The notes below the pieces were generated by a model. That model was not told the DNA's origin and did not search any database. It saw only the letters and a program-made list of their open reading frames with translations. A stretch of DNA of 13,009 nt from positions 1 through 13,009 of the forward strand of contig CAZSAT010000168.1 in NCBI GenBank assembly GCA_964604675.1, in the 5' to 3' direction. Source of the DNA: CAZSAT01 sp964604675 (GTDB lineage Bacteria > Myxococcota_A > UBA796 > CAJQPC01). The translations under genes were made by a program, and so were the position numbers. Shown in pieces: positions 6,228 to 13,009 of this stretch; within the stretch, counting starts at the first letter, position 1; each line of letters begins with the position of its first letter.

Positions 6228-8252
6228 TCACACGTCGCCGTACACCCAACGGTAGGTCATCAGGAAGCCCAGCACGCGGCGCACGTAGCGGCGCGTTTCG
6301 GTGTAGCTGATGTTCTCGGCGAAGCTGTCGGCGTCGGGCACGGCGTCGTACTCGCCCAGCCAGCGCAGCACGGCCTCGCTGCCTCCGTTGTACGCGGCGA
6401 TGACCGCGGGGAGCAGGGGGTCGAGCCCCGTCACCGCCAACTCCGACCGCAGCTGACCGAGCTCCGTCGTGCCCAGCCAGGCGTTGTAGCCCGCCCGGTA
6501 GAGCAGATCCGGGTCGTAGGCTCCGTCGCCGAGGAGCTCGCCGTGCAGCTCCTCGCCGAGGGTCGGCATGAGCTGCATGAGGCCCCGCGCACCCGCGGAG
6601 CTGGTCACCCAGGGCTTCAGCGCGGACTCGGCCGTCATGATCGCGTAGGGCAACAGCGGGTCGAGACCGAGGTCCGACGCGGCCTCGGACACGATGGGGG
6701 CCTCCGGCCGTGGGTAGCAGGCAGCCAAGGCAACCGGATCCCCGCCCGACCAGGGCTTCCCGCACCAGGCGCGGGCGAGCTTCTGGGCCTCGCCGTAGGC
6801 GCCCACGCTGACCAGCAGGTGCGCGTAGGCCAGGGCCGTGTCCTTGCCCGCGGCCTTGGCTGCCCCCGTGAGCCCTCCGAGCCGCTCGCGCGCGAAGTCC
6901 GCTTGCCCGGCAGCGAACAGCGCCAGGCCCTCCTGCGCGCCCGGGTGCTGGTCGACGAAGGCCTGAGGCAGCTCGGGCGCCTCGGTGAACCCGACCCCGA
7001 CAAAGGTCATCCCGAGGGCTTGCGCGGCGAACCAGGCATGTCCCGACGCCGGGTAGCCGTTGACCACGCGCTGCAGTGCGGCGCGCTCGGCGTCCGAATC
7101 GCCCGCTCGACCGGCCAGGCGCGCCTTCCAGTACAGCGCCCCCGGCGTGAGGGAGCTGCGGGCATGATCCGCCACCACGGCGTCGAGCCAACGGCGAGCG
7201 TCGTCGTCGTTCCCCAGGCGCACGTTGCCCCAGCCGAGGAACCACTTGGCCTCATCGGCATGCTTCCCCGTCGGGTGCTTCGCCAGGTAGGCCTCGAACT
7301 TCGGCAACGCCGCCTCGAGATCGCCCTCGTCCCAGGGCAGGTACCCGAGCTTGAACTGCGCGCTGTCGGCTCGCTTGGTCCCCGGAAAGAGCTCGACGAG
7401 GCGTGCGTACCCCACCGCGGCCGCGTCGTAGTCACCGGTCCGGGAGAGCGCGAGGGCGTAGTGGTAGAGCACCTCCACGTCCGAGGTCCCCGCCAGCGGT
7501 CCCAGACGCCCCAGCGTTTCGACCGCCCGCGGGTAGTCCTTGGCGTCGAACAGCGCCATGCCCACCTGGCGCGTCCAACGGGCCGACGTGTCGCCCGTGA
7601 CCGCCGAGATCGCGTCGTAGATGGCCACGGCCTCCCGCGCTCGCCAGGCCTTCAACAGCGCCTTGGCGCGAGCGAGCGCCAGGGCACGGCCGGCCGAGGT
7701 CTCGAGGTCCGCTCCACGGCCGAGGGCCTCCATGCGAGCTCCCGCCTCGGCGGACCACGGCGAGGTGACATGGCGTGTCCACAGGGTGGCGTACACTTCC
7801 ACTGCGGCGTCGATGTCTCCGCGGTCCTCGGCCCCGCGGGCGAGCCACCAGCGCGCCTCGGCGCCGTGGTCGCTCTTCAGGAGCCCACGCAAGGCATCGC
7901 GCGCCTCCAGGCTCCTGCCCTGCGCCACCTGCGCACGCGCCCTCAACAGGGTGACCTCGTCGCCCGCTGCTCCGGTGAGGTCGACGCCCGAGAGCACGGT
8001 CTCGGCGCGTGCTGGCTCGGTCTCGATGAACTCTCGGGCCAGCAGCAGCCGGGCGTAGGGCTCCAGCAGACCGCCCTGTTCGAGCGCCGCCTCCAGCCGG
8101 TCGGTCCTGCCACAGGCGGCCGCCATCATCGCCGCATCGAGGCCCGCATCGTCGGACAGCACGGCGAGGGTCTGCGCGCAGTCACCGCGCCGGAGCGCAC
8201 TCCGCGCCACGTCCAGGTCCCCAGCCAGGGCCATCGTCATCCAGAGCACCAC
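6228..8252 (-). CDS. Slt-type soluble lytic murein transglycosylase with N-terminal TPR-like superhelix
   Basis: A 674-aa periplasmic enzyme predicted to cleave the glycan backbone of peptidoglycan with formation of 1,6-anhydromuramic ends. The N-terminus is a short hydrophobic stretch (VLWMTMALAG) that may be a minimal signal peptide; it lacks a clear basic n-region. Residues about 12-500 are Ala-rich helical repeats of TPR type (for example FKLGYLPWDEGDLEAALPKF and YHYALALSRTGDYDAAAVGY). Residues about 525-674 are the SLT catalytic domain: LPYAIMTAESALKPWVTSSA, with the catalytic Glu at 542, GARGLMQLMP, then AVIAAYNGG and ISYTETRRYVRRVL, all diagnostic of family 1 transglycosylases. The GTG start at 8252 has a strong GGAGGG five bases upstream. 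It lies 21 bases after the barrel-fusion gene, so the two are probably co-transcribed. Similar in domain order to E. coli Slt70 (mature about 618 aa); orthology not established. Confidence 0.92.
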   Translation of the reverse strand: MVLWMTMALAGDLDVARSALRRGDCAQTLAVLSDDAGLDAAMMAAACGRTDRLEAALEQGGLLEPYARLLLAREFIETEPARAETVLSGVDLTGAAGDEVTLLRARAQVAQGRSLEARDALRGLLKSDHGAEARWWLARGAEDRGDIDAAVEVYATLWTRHVTSPWSAEAGARMEALGRGADLETSAGRALALARAKALLKAWRAREAVAIYDAISAVTGDTSARWTRQVGMALFDAKDYPRAVETLGRLGPLAGTSDVEVLYHYALALSRTGDYDAAAVGYARLVELFPGTKRADSAQFKLGYLPWDEGDLEAALPKFEAYLAKHPTGKHADEAKWFLGWGNVRLGNDDDARRWLDAVVADHARSSLTPGALYWKARLAGRAGDSDAERAALQRVVNGYPASGHAWFAAQALGMTFVGVGFTEAPELPQAFVDQHPGAQEGLALFAAGQADFARERLGGLTGAAKAAGKDTALAYAHLLVSVGAYGEAQKLARAWCGKPWSGGDPVALAACYPRPEAPIVSEAASDLGLDPLLPYAIMTAESALKPWVTSSAGARGLMQLMPTLGEELHGELLGDGAYDPDLLYRAGYNAWLGTTELGQLRSELAVTGLDPLLPAVIAAYNGGSEAVLRWLGEYDAVPDADSFAENISYTETRRYVRRVLGFLMTYRWVYGDV

Positions 8253-8257
8253 GGTCG

Positions 8258-8263
8258 CCCTCC
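8258..8263 (-). promoter_or_regulatory. Ribosome binding site of the lytic transglycosylase gene
   Basis: On the - strand the bases read GGAGGG and end five bases before the GTG start at 8252. This is the clearest Shine-Dalgarno match in the - strand run and supports the GTG start. It lies in the 21-base gap after the TGA (8276-8274) of the upstream gene. Confidence 0.75.
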
Positions 8264-8273
8264 GCCGCTTGCG

Positions 8274-11200
8274 TCAGAAGCTCGACCCCAGCTGCAGGTA
8301 GACGCTTCCGGGATCGGTGGGTCCATAGCCGCCGTCGCCCACCACTCCCACTGCGTAGCCGACTCGCACCGAGAGGCCCATCGCCCAGCCGATCACGAAG
8401 CTCGAGCGCAGCTCGCCTCCCACGCCCACCAGCGGGCTGCCGGGGTCCTCATCGAGGTTGAAGGCGTTTCCGCCGTCGGCGAAGACAGCGCCGTGCACGG
8501 TGCGCAGGAACAGAGGCAGGGTACCGAAGCCACGCTCCAACCGAAGGATCGGGAAGCGGTACTCGGCGGAACCCATGTAGTAGTTGTCGCCGCTCTTGGC
8601 CGAGAACGGGAAGCCACGAAGCGGACGGTATTCGTCCGGCAGGTAGTAGAACGGCGAGTCACCGTAGCTGCCACCCAGCCGGTAGTTGCCGTAGCGGATG
8701 CTGTCTCCGAAGCTCACACCGCCGGCCCCCCGCACCGCGAACACGTGGTTCGCGAACCAGGGCACCGCGATGTACTCGCGGGCTTCGGCCGAGAGCTGCA
8801 CCTGGTCGAAGGGCGCGGGCGCGCCCGTGTCGTCGAGCACGTAGCTGCCCAGGTAGCGGCTGGTGATCTCACCGGTGATGGCGAGCACGCGTGCGTCCTC
8901 GGGCGAGATGCTGTAGCTGTAGGACTTGCCGCGCGCATAGCGCCACCCGCCCCCCACGGTGCTCAAGAAGCCCCGCGTGGGCAGCCAAGGCTGGTAGGGG
9001 TTGTCAGGCAGCCCGTTCAGCGGACTGCGGAACATGCCCGAGTAGCGGGCGAAGACCGCCTGCCGGCTCGACAAGGGGTAGCTCACCGAAGCGAAGGGCC
9101 GGATGCGGCGGTCCCAGTACCGCTCGTTCGCCGACTCGATGCTCGGGACGTTCGAACCCTCTGTGGGCGTGCTGTAGACGTAGATGTCCCCGTACGCGGC
9201 CACGTAGGTGCGTACACCAGCCGACAGGATCGGCTTCCACCGGTTCAGCGTGACGGCGCCGCCGCCACCGACGTAGCGGGCGTCGGTGCGGTAGCTGCCG
9301 TAGGCTGACCAGCCGAGCTGGCGCAGCGTGTCCACGCCGCTGGTGTAGAGCAGCCCCATGTACCCGAAGGTCGTGGAGTAGAGCGCGGGAGCGACGTAGC
9401 GCGGCGGCACGATGGTGCGGAAGGGGTTGTAGTTGGCGACCGGGTGGTCGAAGTCGTAGGGCTCCTCCTCCTCCTCGTCCGGCGTCACGGTCCAGGCCAT
9501 CGGGTTGCTGGGATCCCAGGCTGACGGGACGGAGACGGCCGCGTCCGGCTCCTCCTCCTCGAGCGCGTCCGCCGCCGTCCAGGCCCATGGTTCGGGCTCA
9601 CCAGGCGCCGGTCCTCGTCCGGCCACCACCGGTGCCAGGGGGCCGCGATGCTCCAGGGGAAGCGCGAGCACCCCGCGGTCGGCCCAGCTCTCCGGCTCGA
9701 TCGGCAGCAGGGCGGCCTGGAAGCCGGCGTGGGTGAAGTGCTGGTAGCCCAGCATCTCGAAGTCCGGACGGACCGAGGGCTGGAAGGCCCCGCCGAGCAC
9801 GTTGGTGACCTGCCAGAGGCGCTCGGACTCGAGATCGACGGCGTAGAGGTTGGGGATGCCGGAGCGGTCCGAGGAGAAGAACAGGAAGCGCCCATCGGCG
9901 GACCAGGCCGGATCGCGATCCAGCGCCGTGTCCATGGTGATGCGCCTGTAGGGCGACCCATCCCGGTGCAGCAACCAGAGGTCCCGCATCCCGTCCTGCC
10001 ACATCGACACGGCGATGAACCGCCCATCGGGCGAAAACGTCGGGGTGGAGAGCTGGGTGTGGTCGTCGAAGTCGGTGAGCTTCTCGAGCTGACCGCCCAC
10101 CTTCACCCTCGCCAGGTTGTTGTCCTGGACCCGGTTGCGCACCACCCAGACCTCGTTGCCGTCCGGCGAGAACGCGGCGTCACGCGCACGCTTTCCGGAG
10201 GTCAGGCGCGTCGTGCGACCGCCAAGCTCACGCACGTAGACGTCGTACCAGCTCGAGTACAGATCGACCGTCGAGGTGAAGCTGTACGCGAAGGCCTCGG
10301 AGTCCGGGCGCCAGCTGAAGGCCTTCGCGCCCACGCCTTCGATCTCGACCTCGATCTCGCCACCGTCCGCGTTCGCCACGTAGACGTCCGATCCTTCCCG
10401 GCGGTCGCTGCAGGCGAACACCATCTTCTGGCCGTCCGGGCTGAAGAAGGGGGCCGTGCAGGTGTCGTTGGGCTCACTGAGCAGCACCGGAACGGTCAGG
10501 CCTTCCGACAACACCCGCTCTCGGACCTCGGCGTAGTGCGCCTCGAGGCTGGCGCGCCACTCCTTGTAGAAGGCCCGAAAGCTCTTCCCGAAGACACGCC
10601 TTGCCGGGAGGTGGTACGGCACCCAGCTGCCGTAGGTGTGGTTCCAGCGCGTCCAGGCGTCCTCGGAGCTGTGATCGGCGATGTACTGCAGGAAGCTCTG
10701 CCCGAAGAGGTAGCGGGCGTTGCCCCCGGGCGGGTCGGACATCAGCCCGTCCAGGTTGCCGAGGGCCGGGAAGCCGTCCTCCAGGGCGGCGGACCGCAGG
10801 ATCATGTCCACGTACGGGCTGCGGCCACGTCCGCCGGTGGTGAAGCGCGTCTCGTGGTAGGTCGCCTGCCCCTCGACGATCCACCATGGGCTCAGGTTGT
10901 TGGGACCGATGATGCGGCCGAGCACCGCGCGGAGCACCGCGGGGATGCCCTCCACGGTGTCGAGGTGGAGGATGTGGGCGTACTCATGCGTGAAGATCGC
11001 CTCCAGCCAGTCCTCGTAGAAGCCGAGGGTGCCGGTCTCGTTCGGAGCGGTCACGAAGATCACGATCTGGTTGTACGGCACCGTCATCGCGTAGCCGTTG
11101 GCTCCGTCTGTGTGGTCGACCAGGACCACCTCGGTGCGCCGGTTCGGCTCGTGATCCAGGTCCTCCGTGAGCACCTCGTGCACCCGCTCGGCGGTCTCGG

Positions 11201-11369
11201 CCAGCTCGGACGCGAGCTGCTCCTCCCCGGTGTGGAAGGTGATCTGGAAGTGCTCGGTGGTGAGCGTCTGCCAGCTCAGGTCCGGGTCGTAGCTGGCCGC
11301 GTGTGCTGGAACGACCACGGACACGGCCGCTGCCGCTATGCTGCCGATCATGGTCCTCGCGGGCTTCAT
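8274..11369 (-). CDS. Gluzincin peptidase - PD40 beta-propeller - Omp85-type outer-membrane barrel fusion
   Basis: From the ATG at 11369 the product is 1031 aa. Residues 1-24 are a Sec signal peptide (MKPARTMIGSIAAAAVSVV then PAHA-AS). Residues about 30-200 are a peptidase MA-like zinc metallopeptidase domain: HEYAH at 128-132 and IVEGQATYHE with the third ligand E166. Residues about 300-560 hold TolB/PD40 propeller blades: SPDGQKMVFACSDR, SPDGNEVWVVRN, SPDGRFIAVSMW and SADGRFLFFSSDRSG. An acidic linker with runs of four or five Glu spans about 600-645. Residues about 655-1031 are a beta-barrel rich in aromatic and Gly residues, with PLRGFPF (916-922) and EYRFPI as in the Omp85/BamA barrel, ending in GSSF. 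No POTRA domain is visible. It probably sits in the outer membrane, with the peptidase and propeller on the periplasmic side or at the surface; substrate unknown. Start: ATG 11369 gives a basic n-region; ATG 11372 or 11351 (the latter with a nearby GAGGA) are alternatives; the frame is open to 11414. It overlaps the divergent TPR gene and is first in the - strand run. Confidence 0.88.
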   Translation of the reverse strand: MKPARTMIGSIAAAAVSVVVPAHAASYDPDLSWQTLTTEHFQITFHTGEEQLASELAETAERVHEVLTEDLDHEPNRRTEVVLVDHTDGANGYAMTVPYNQIVIFVTAPNETGTLGFYEDWLEAIFTHEYAHILHLDTVEGIPAVLRAVLGRIIGPNNLSPWWIVEGQATYHETRFTTGGRGRSPYVDMILRSAALEDGFPALGNLDGLMSDPPGGNARYLFGQSFLQYIADHSSEDAWTRWNHTYGSWVPYHLPARRVFGKSFRAFYKEWRASLEAHYAEVRERVLSEGLTVPVLLSEPNDTCTAPFFSPDGQKMVFACSDRREGSDVYVANADGGEIEVEIEGVGAKAFSWRPDSEAFAYSFTSTVDLYSSWYDVYVRELGGRTTRLTSGKRARDAAFSPDGNEVWVVRNRVQDNNLARVKVGGQLEKLTDFDDHTQLSTPTFSPDGRFIAVSMWQDGMRDLWLLHRDGSPYRRITMDTALDRDPAWSADGRFLFFSSDRSGIPNLYAVDLESERLWQVTNVLGGAFQPSVRPDFEMLGYQHFTHAGFQAALLPIEPESWADRGVLALPLEHRGPLAPVVAGRGPAPGEPEPWAWTAADALEEEEPDAAVSVPSAWDPSNPMAWTVTPDEEEEEPYDFDHPVANYNPFRTIVPPRYVAPALYSTTFGYMGLLYTSGVDTLRQLGWSAYGSYRTDARYVGGGGAVTLNRWKPILSAGVRTYVAAYGDIYVYSTPTEGSNVPSIESANERYWDRRIRPFASVSYPLSSRQAVFARYSGMFRSPLNGLPDNPYQPWLPTRGFLSTVGGGWRYARGKSYSYSISPEDARVLAITGEITSRYLGSYVLDDTGAPAPFDQVQLSAEAREYIAVPWFANHVFAVRGAGGVSFGDSIRYGNYRLGGSYGDSPFYYLPDEYRPLRGFPFSAKSGDNYYMGSAEYRFPILRLERGFGTLPLFLRTVHGAVFADGGNAFNLDEDPGSPLVGVGGELRSSFVIGWAMGLSVRVGYAVGVVGDGGYGPTDPGSVYLQLGSSF

Positions 11370-12462
11370 CATCGCGGCTGTCAGCTGCTCCTCGTACCAG
11401 GCCACGTACCACAACGCCCGAGGCCTGGAGCACTACCGGGCGGGCGACGCGGAGGCCGCGCTCGCGGAGTTTCGCCGCGCTGTGGAGGCATACCCCGAGA
11501 TGCCCGAGGCCCACAACAACCTGGGCCTCGCCTGGCAGGCGCTCGACGAAGACGAGCGCGCGATCCGGAGCTTCCGGCAGGCGCTGCGCCTCGACCACGA
11601 GCTGGCCCCCGCCCACTTCAACCTCGCCTGGCTCTACGACGAGCTCGATCGCGTGCCGCAGGCGATCAAGTCGTACGAGAACGCCCTGGACCTCGACGCG
11701 AACGACCCGGACGCGAGCGTCGACCTCGCCCGGCTCCTCCTCCGGGAGGGGCGCGCGGCGGAAGCCCTGCCCTACGCCCGCCGCGCGGTGGCCCTCGCCG
11801 ACGAGCGAGCCGACGCGTGGGCCGTGCTCGGGCGCGCGCTGCTGCCCCTAGCGCCCGCCGAGGCCGCCGTGGCGCTCCGGCGAGCGGTCACCCTCGATCC
11901 CGGCGACCGCACGTCCGCGCTAGGGCTCGGCGAGGCGTACCTGGAGGCAGGCGACCTCCCGAGCGCCGAGCTGCAGATGCGGGCACTCGTGAAGGCCGAC
12001 CCCGAGTGGGCCGAGGCCTACACCGCGCTGGGGCGGGTGCTCGAGGCGGCTGGGCGGCATGGAGCGGCCATCGGGCACCTGCTCCAGGCCCTCGAGCTTC
12101 AGCCGTCCAACGTTCCTGCGAGGGTGAGCCTCGGCCGTGTCTACAGCCAGCTCGGCCTCGAGGAAGCTGCGGCGGCGAGCTTCCGGCAGGCTCTGGCCCA
12201 CGACCCCGACGCGGCGGTCGCGTGGGAGGCTCTCGCACGCCTGCACCGCGAGCATGGGCGGCTGGCCGATGCCGAGGCTGCAGCCCGACGCGCTGTGGAG
12301 CTCGAACCGACCGTGGCGGCCTTCGTGGGGGAGCTGGCCCGCGTGGTGCTGGCTGCAGGCCGTCTCGACGAGGCGCGAGCGCACGCCCGGATGGCGGTCG
12401 AGCTCGCCCCGAGCGCCGAGCGCGCGTCCTGGGAGGAGCTTCTTCGGCGGACCGGCCCCTGA
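11338..12462 (+). CDS. Tetratricopeptide-repeat protein, probable lipoprotein
   Basis: A 374-aa product that is almost entirely TPR. A hydrophobic N-terminus (MLPIMVLAGFIIAAVSCSS) ends at Cys17 in an AVSC context, a relaxed lipobox, so a lipid-anchored envelope protein is likely but not certain. About ten consecutive 34-residue TPR units follow from Tyr23 to about 362, with canonical patterns such as AHNNLGLAWQALDEDERAIR, AHFNLAWLYDELDRVPQAIK and AYTALGRVLEAAGRHGAAIG, each ending in an A..L.P-type turn. TPR arrays are protein-binding scaffolds; partner unknown. Start: ATG 11338, or ATG 11350, which gives a shorter signal (MVLAGFIIAAVSC); neither has a strong ribosome binding site. The gene is divergent from the barrel fusion and their 5' ends overlap, so its promoter must lie inside the other gene's signal/peptidase-coding part. 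It ends 177 bases before the convergent SppA gene. Confidence 0.88.
   Translation: MLPIMVLAGFIIAAVSCSSYQATYHNARGLEHYRAGDAEAALAEFRRAVEAYPEMPEAHNNLGLAWQALDEDERAIRSFRQALRLDHELAPAHFNLAWLYDELDRVPQAIKSYENALDLDANDPDASVDLARLLLREGRAAEALPYARRAVALADERADAWAVLGRALLPLAPAEAAVALRRAVTLDPGDRTSALGLGEAYLEAGDLPSAELQMRALVKADPEWAEAYTALGRVLEAAGRHGAAIGHLLQALELQPSNVPARVSLGRVYSQLGLEEAAAASFRQALAHDPDAAVAWEALARLHREHGRLADAEAAARRAVELEPTVAAFVGELARVVLAAGRLDEARAHARMAVELAPSAERASWEELLRRTGP
11349..11352. other. CATG shared by opposed candidate start codons
   Basis: The four bases CATG contain ATG on both strands. On + it is the second possible start (11350-11352) of the TPR protein; on - it is an internal ATG (11351-11349) of the barrel fusion, which would still leave a hydrophobic signal but no basic residues before it. 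GAGGA stands two bases before the - strand ATG. If both are used, the genes overlap by two bases; with the preferred starts (11338 and 11369) the overlap is 32 bases. Either way there is no intergenic promoter space. Confidence 0.4.
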
Positions 12463-12639
12463 GCGTGCCATTCGGGTCGTCGAGCGGGGCAGGCGCTGCA
12501 GACGTCCTCGGTGCGGGCGAGGAACCGCCCGGCGGGCTCGGTGCCGGCGACGAAGGCGTGCCAGCGCGTGGCGAGCTGAACCGGGACACGGCCGGTCGGC
12601 GCAAGCCTGCGACTCGAGACGACTCGATCGGTGCTCCAG
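12463..12639. other. Convergent spacer without a visible gene
   Basis: 177 bases between the TGA of the TPR gene and the TGA of the SppA gene. I see no coding frame with recognisable content on either strand. The only structure found is the imperfect hairpin at 12518-12540, listed separately. This is where transcription from both sides should end. Confidence 0.7.
12518..12540. terminator. Imperfect GC-rich hairpin between convergent genes
   Basis: CGAG (12518-12521) pairs with CTCG (12537-12540) and CCGC (12525-12528) pairs with GCGG (12532-12535), around a CCG loop, with a GAA/G internal bulge. It lies midway between two convergent genes, the place expected for a two-way terminator. There is no T-run on either side, and short inverted repeats are common at this GC content, so confidence is low. 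Confidence 0.22.
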
Positions 12640-13009
12640 TCAGAGGTCGAGCTCCAGCGGAAGCAGCGTGAGGGGTTCGCCCGGGTGCTCGGCGAGCAGC
12701 CCGGCGGAGGCAGGCAGCTGCTCGGTCCAGGACAGCCCGTTGGCGACCGCTGCGAGTCCCGGAACGAAGCGCATCCACATCGGCCGTTTGGGCTTCACCA
12801 GCACGTCGAGCCGTCGCCAAGGCTGAGCTGGCCGGAGCCCTGCGAGCGCTCGCGCCCGCTCCAGTGCCTGCGCCAGGCCTCCGAGGTGGTCGACCAGACC
12901 GACCCGGTGCGCGGCGCGACCCGACCACACCCTTCCCTGGGCGACCTCGTGCACGGCCTCCACCGGTTGCTTCCGTCCGCCAGCGACCCGGCGCAGGAAG
13001 GTCTGGTAG
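12640..13009 (-). CDS. sppA: SppA-type signal peptide peptidase (S49 family), C-terminal fragment
   Basis: The frame is open from the right edge (first complete codon Tyr at 13008-13006) to a TGA at 12642-12640, giving 122 residues; the 5' part is outside the window. The first residues read YQTFLRRVAGGRKQPVEAVH, then EVAQGRVWSGRAAHRVGLVD and HLGGLAQALERARALAGL. This is the end of the SppA protease core, where family members show Y..F...VA.GR......v..iA.GRVWtG..A...GLVD.lGg. SppA is a membrane-bound periplasmic Ser/Lys protease that degrades cleaved signal peptides. The catalytic Ser and Lys lie upstream of this fragment and cannot be checked. The tail after the core (about 75 residues, including WRRLDVLVKPKRPMWMRFVP) is less conserved. 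Convergent with the TPR gene. Confidence 0.88.
   Translation of the reverse strand, partial: YQTFLRRVAGGRKQPVEAVHEVAQGRVWSGRAAHRVGLVDHLGGLAQALERARALAGLRPAQPWRRLDVLVKPKRPMWMRFVPGLAAVANGLSWTEQLPASAGLLAEHPGEPLTLLPLELDL

Noticed and set aside
4562..6310. A 582-codon open frame on the + strand antisense to pntA
   Set aside because: The - strand encodes an almost full-consensus PntA; the antisense product is His/Arg/Asp-rich with no recognisable fold.
6543..9308. A 921-codon open frame on the + strand antisense to the transglycosylase and barrel genes
   Set aside because: Low-complexity Arg/Gly/His composition, no motifs, and both genes on the other strand are well supported.
9648..12671. A 1007-codon open frame on the + strand crossing the barrel fusion, the TPR gene and the spacer
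   Set aside because: It runs antisense to a gene with clear domains and then in the wrong frame through the TPR gene. Its translation is Arg/Gly/Pro/His-rich with no domain. Long spurious frames are expected at this GC content.

Overview
This is a very GC-rich stretch of a diderm (Gram-negative) bacterial chromosome. The outer-membrane beta-barrel protein with an Omp85-type RGF motif and C-terminal Phe, the Slt-type transglycosylase, the lipoprotein-like TPR protein and the SppA end all point to an envelope with an outer membrane. The GC content, frequent GTG starts and long TPR/PD40 proteins fit Myxococcota or a related former deltaproteobacterial lineage. This is an impression only: there is no rRNA or marker gene to settle it. 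I see no tRNA, rRNA, CRISPR array, insertion sequence or phage gene.

Layout. (1) At the left edge on the + strand, the 3' end of a PAAR-like protein (1-183) is followed by a gene for a Trm112-type zinc-ribbon plus SAM methyltransferase (about 221-1132). (2) A six-gene run on the - strand reads from right to left: a zinc-peptidase/beta-propeller/outer-membrane-barrel fusion (8274-11369), an Slt-type lytic transglycosylase (6228-8252), pntA (4616-6178), pntB (3217-4614), a fumarate reductase/succinate dehydrogenase-like flavoprotein (1714-3207) and its iron-sulfur partner (1118-1717). Gaps are 21, 49, 1, 9 and -4 bases, so it could be one transcript, or an envelope pair followed by a separately started redox group. 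The last gene overlaps the methyltransferase tail to tail by 15 bases. (3) Divergent from the barrel gene, and overlapping its 5' end, is a + strand gene for a ten-TPR probable lipoprotein (11338-12462). (4) After a 177-base convergent spacer, the right edge holds the C-terminal part of an SppA-type signal peptide peptidase on the - strand.

How the genes may work together. PntAB is the proton-pumping transhydrogenase that makes NADPH from NADH. The downstream flavoprotein/iron-sulfur pair resembles a fumarate reductase without membrane anchors. It appears to lack the covalent-FAD histidine and one substrate histidine, and its iron-sulfur subunit has an extra cysteine where the [3Fe-4S] cluster normally sits. 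This suggests a soluble, possibly low-potential reductase tied to the NADPH pool, with substrate and electron donor unknown. The envelope pair upstream looks like a surface or periplasmic protease anchored by an Omp85-like barrel, followed by a peptidoglycan-cleaving enzyme. The fusion protein and the redox pair are the most unusual items here.
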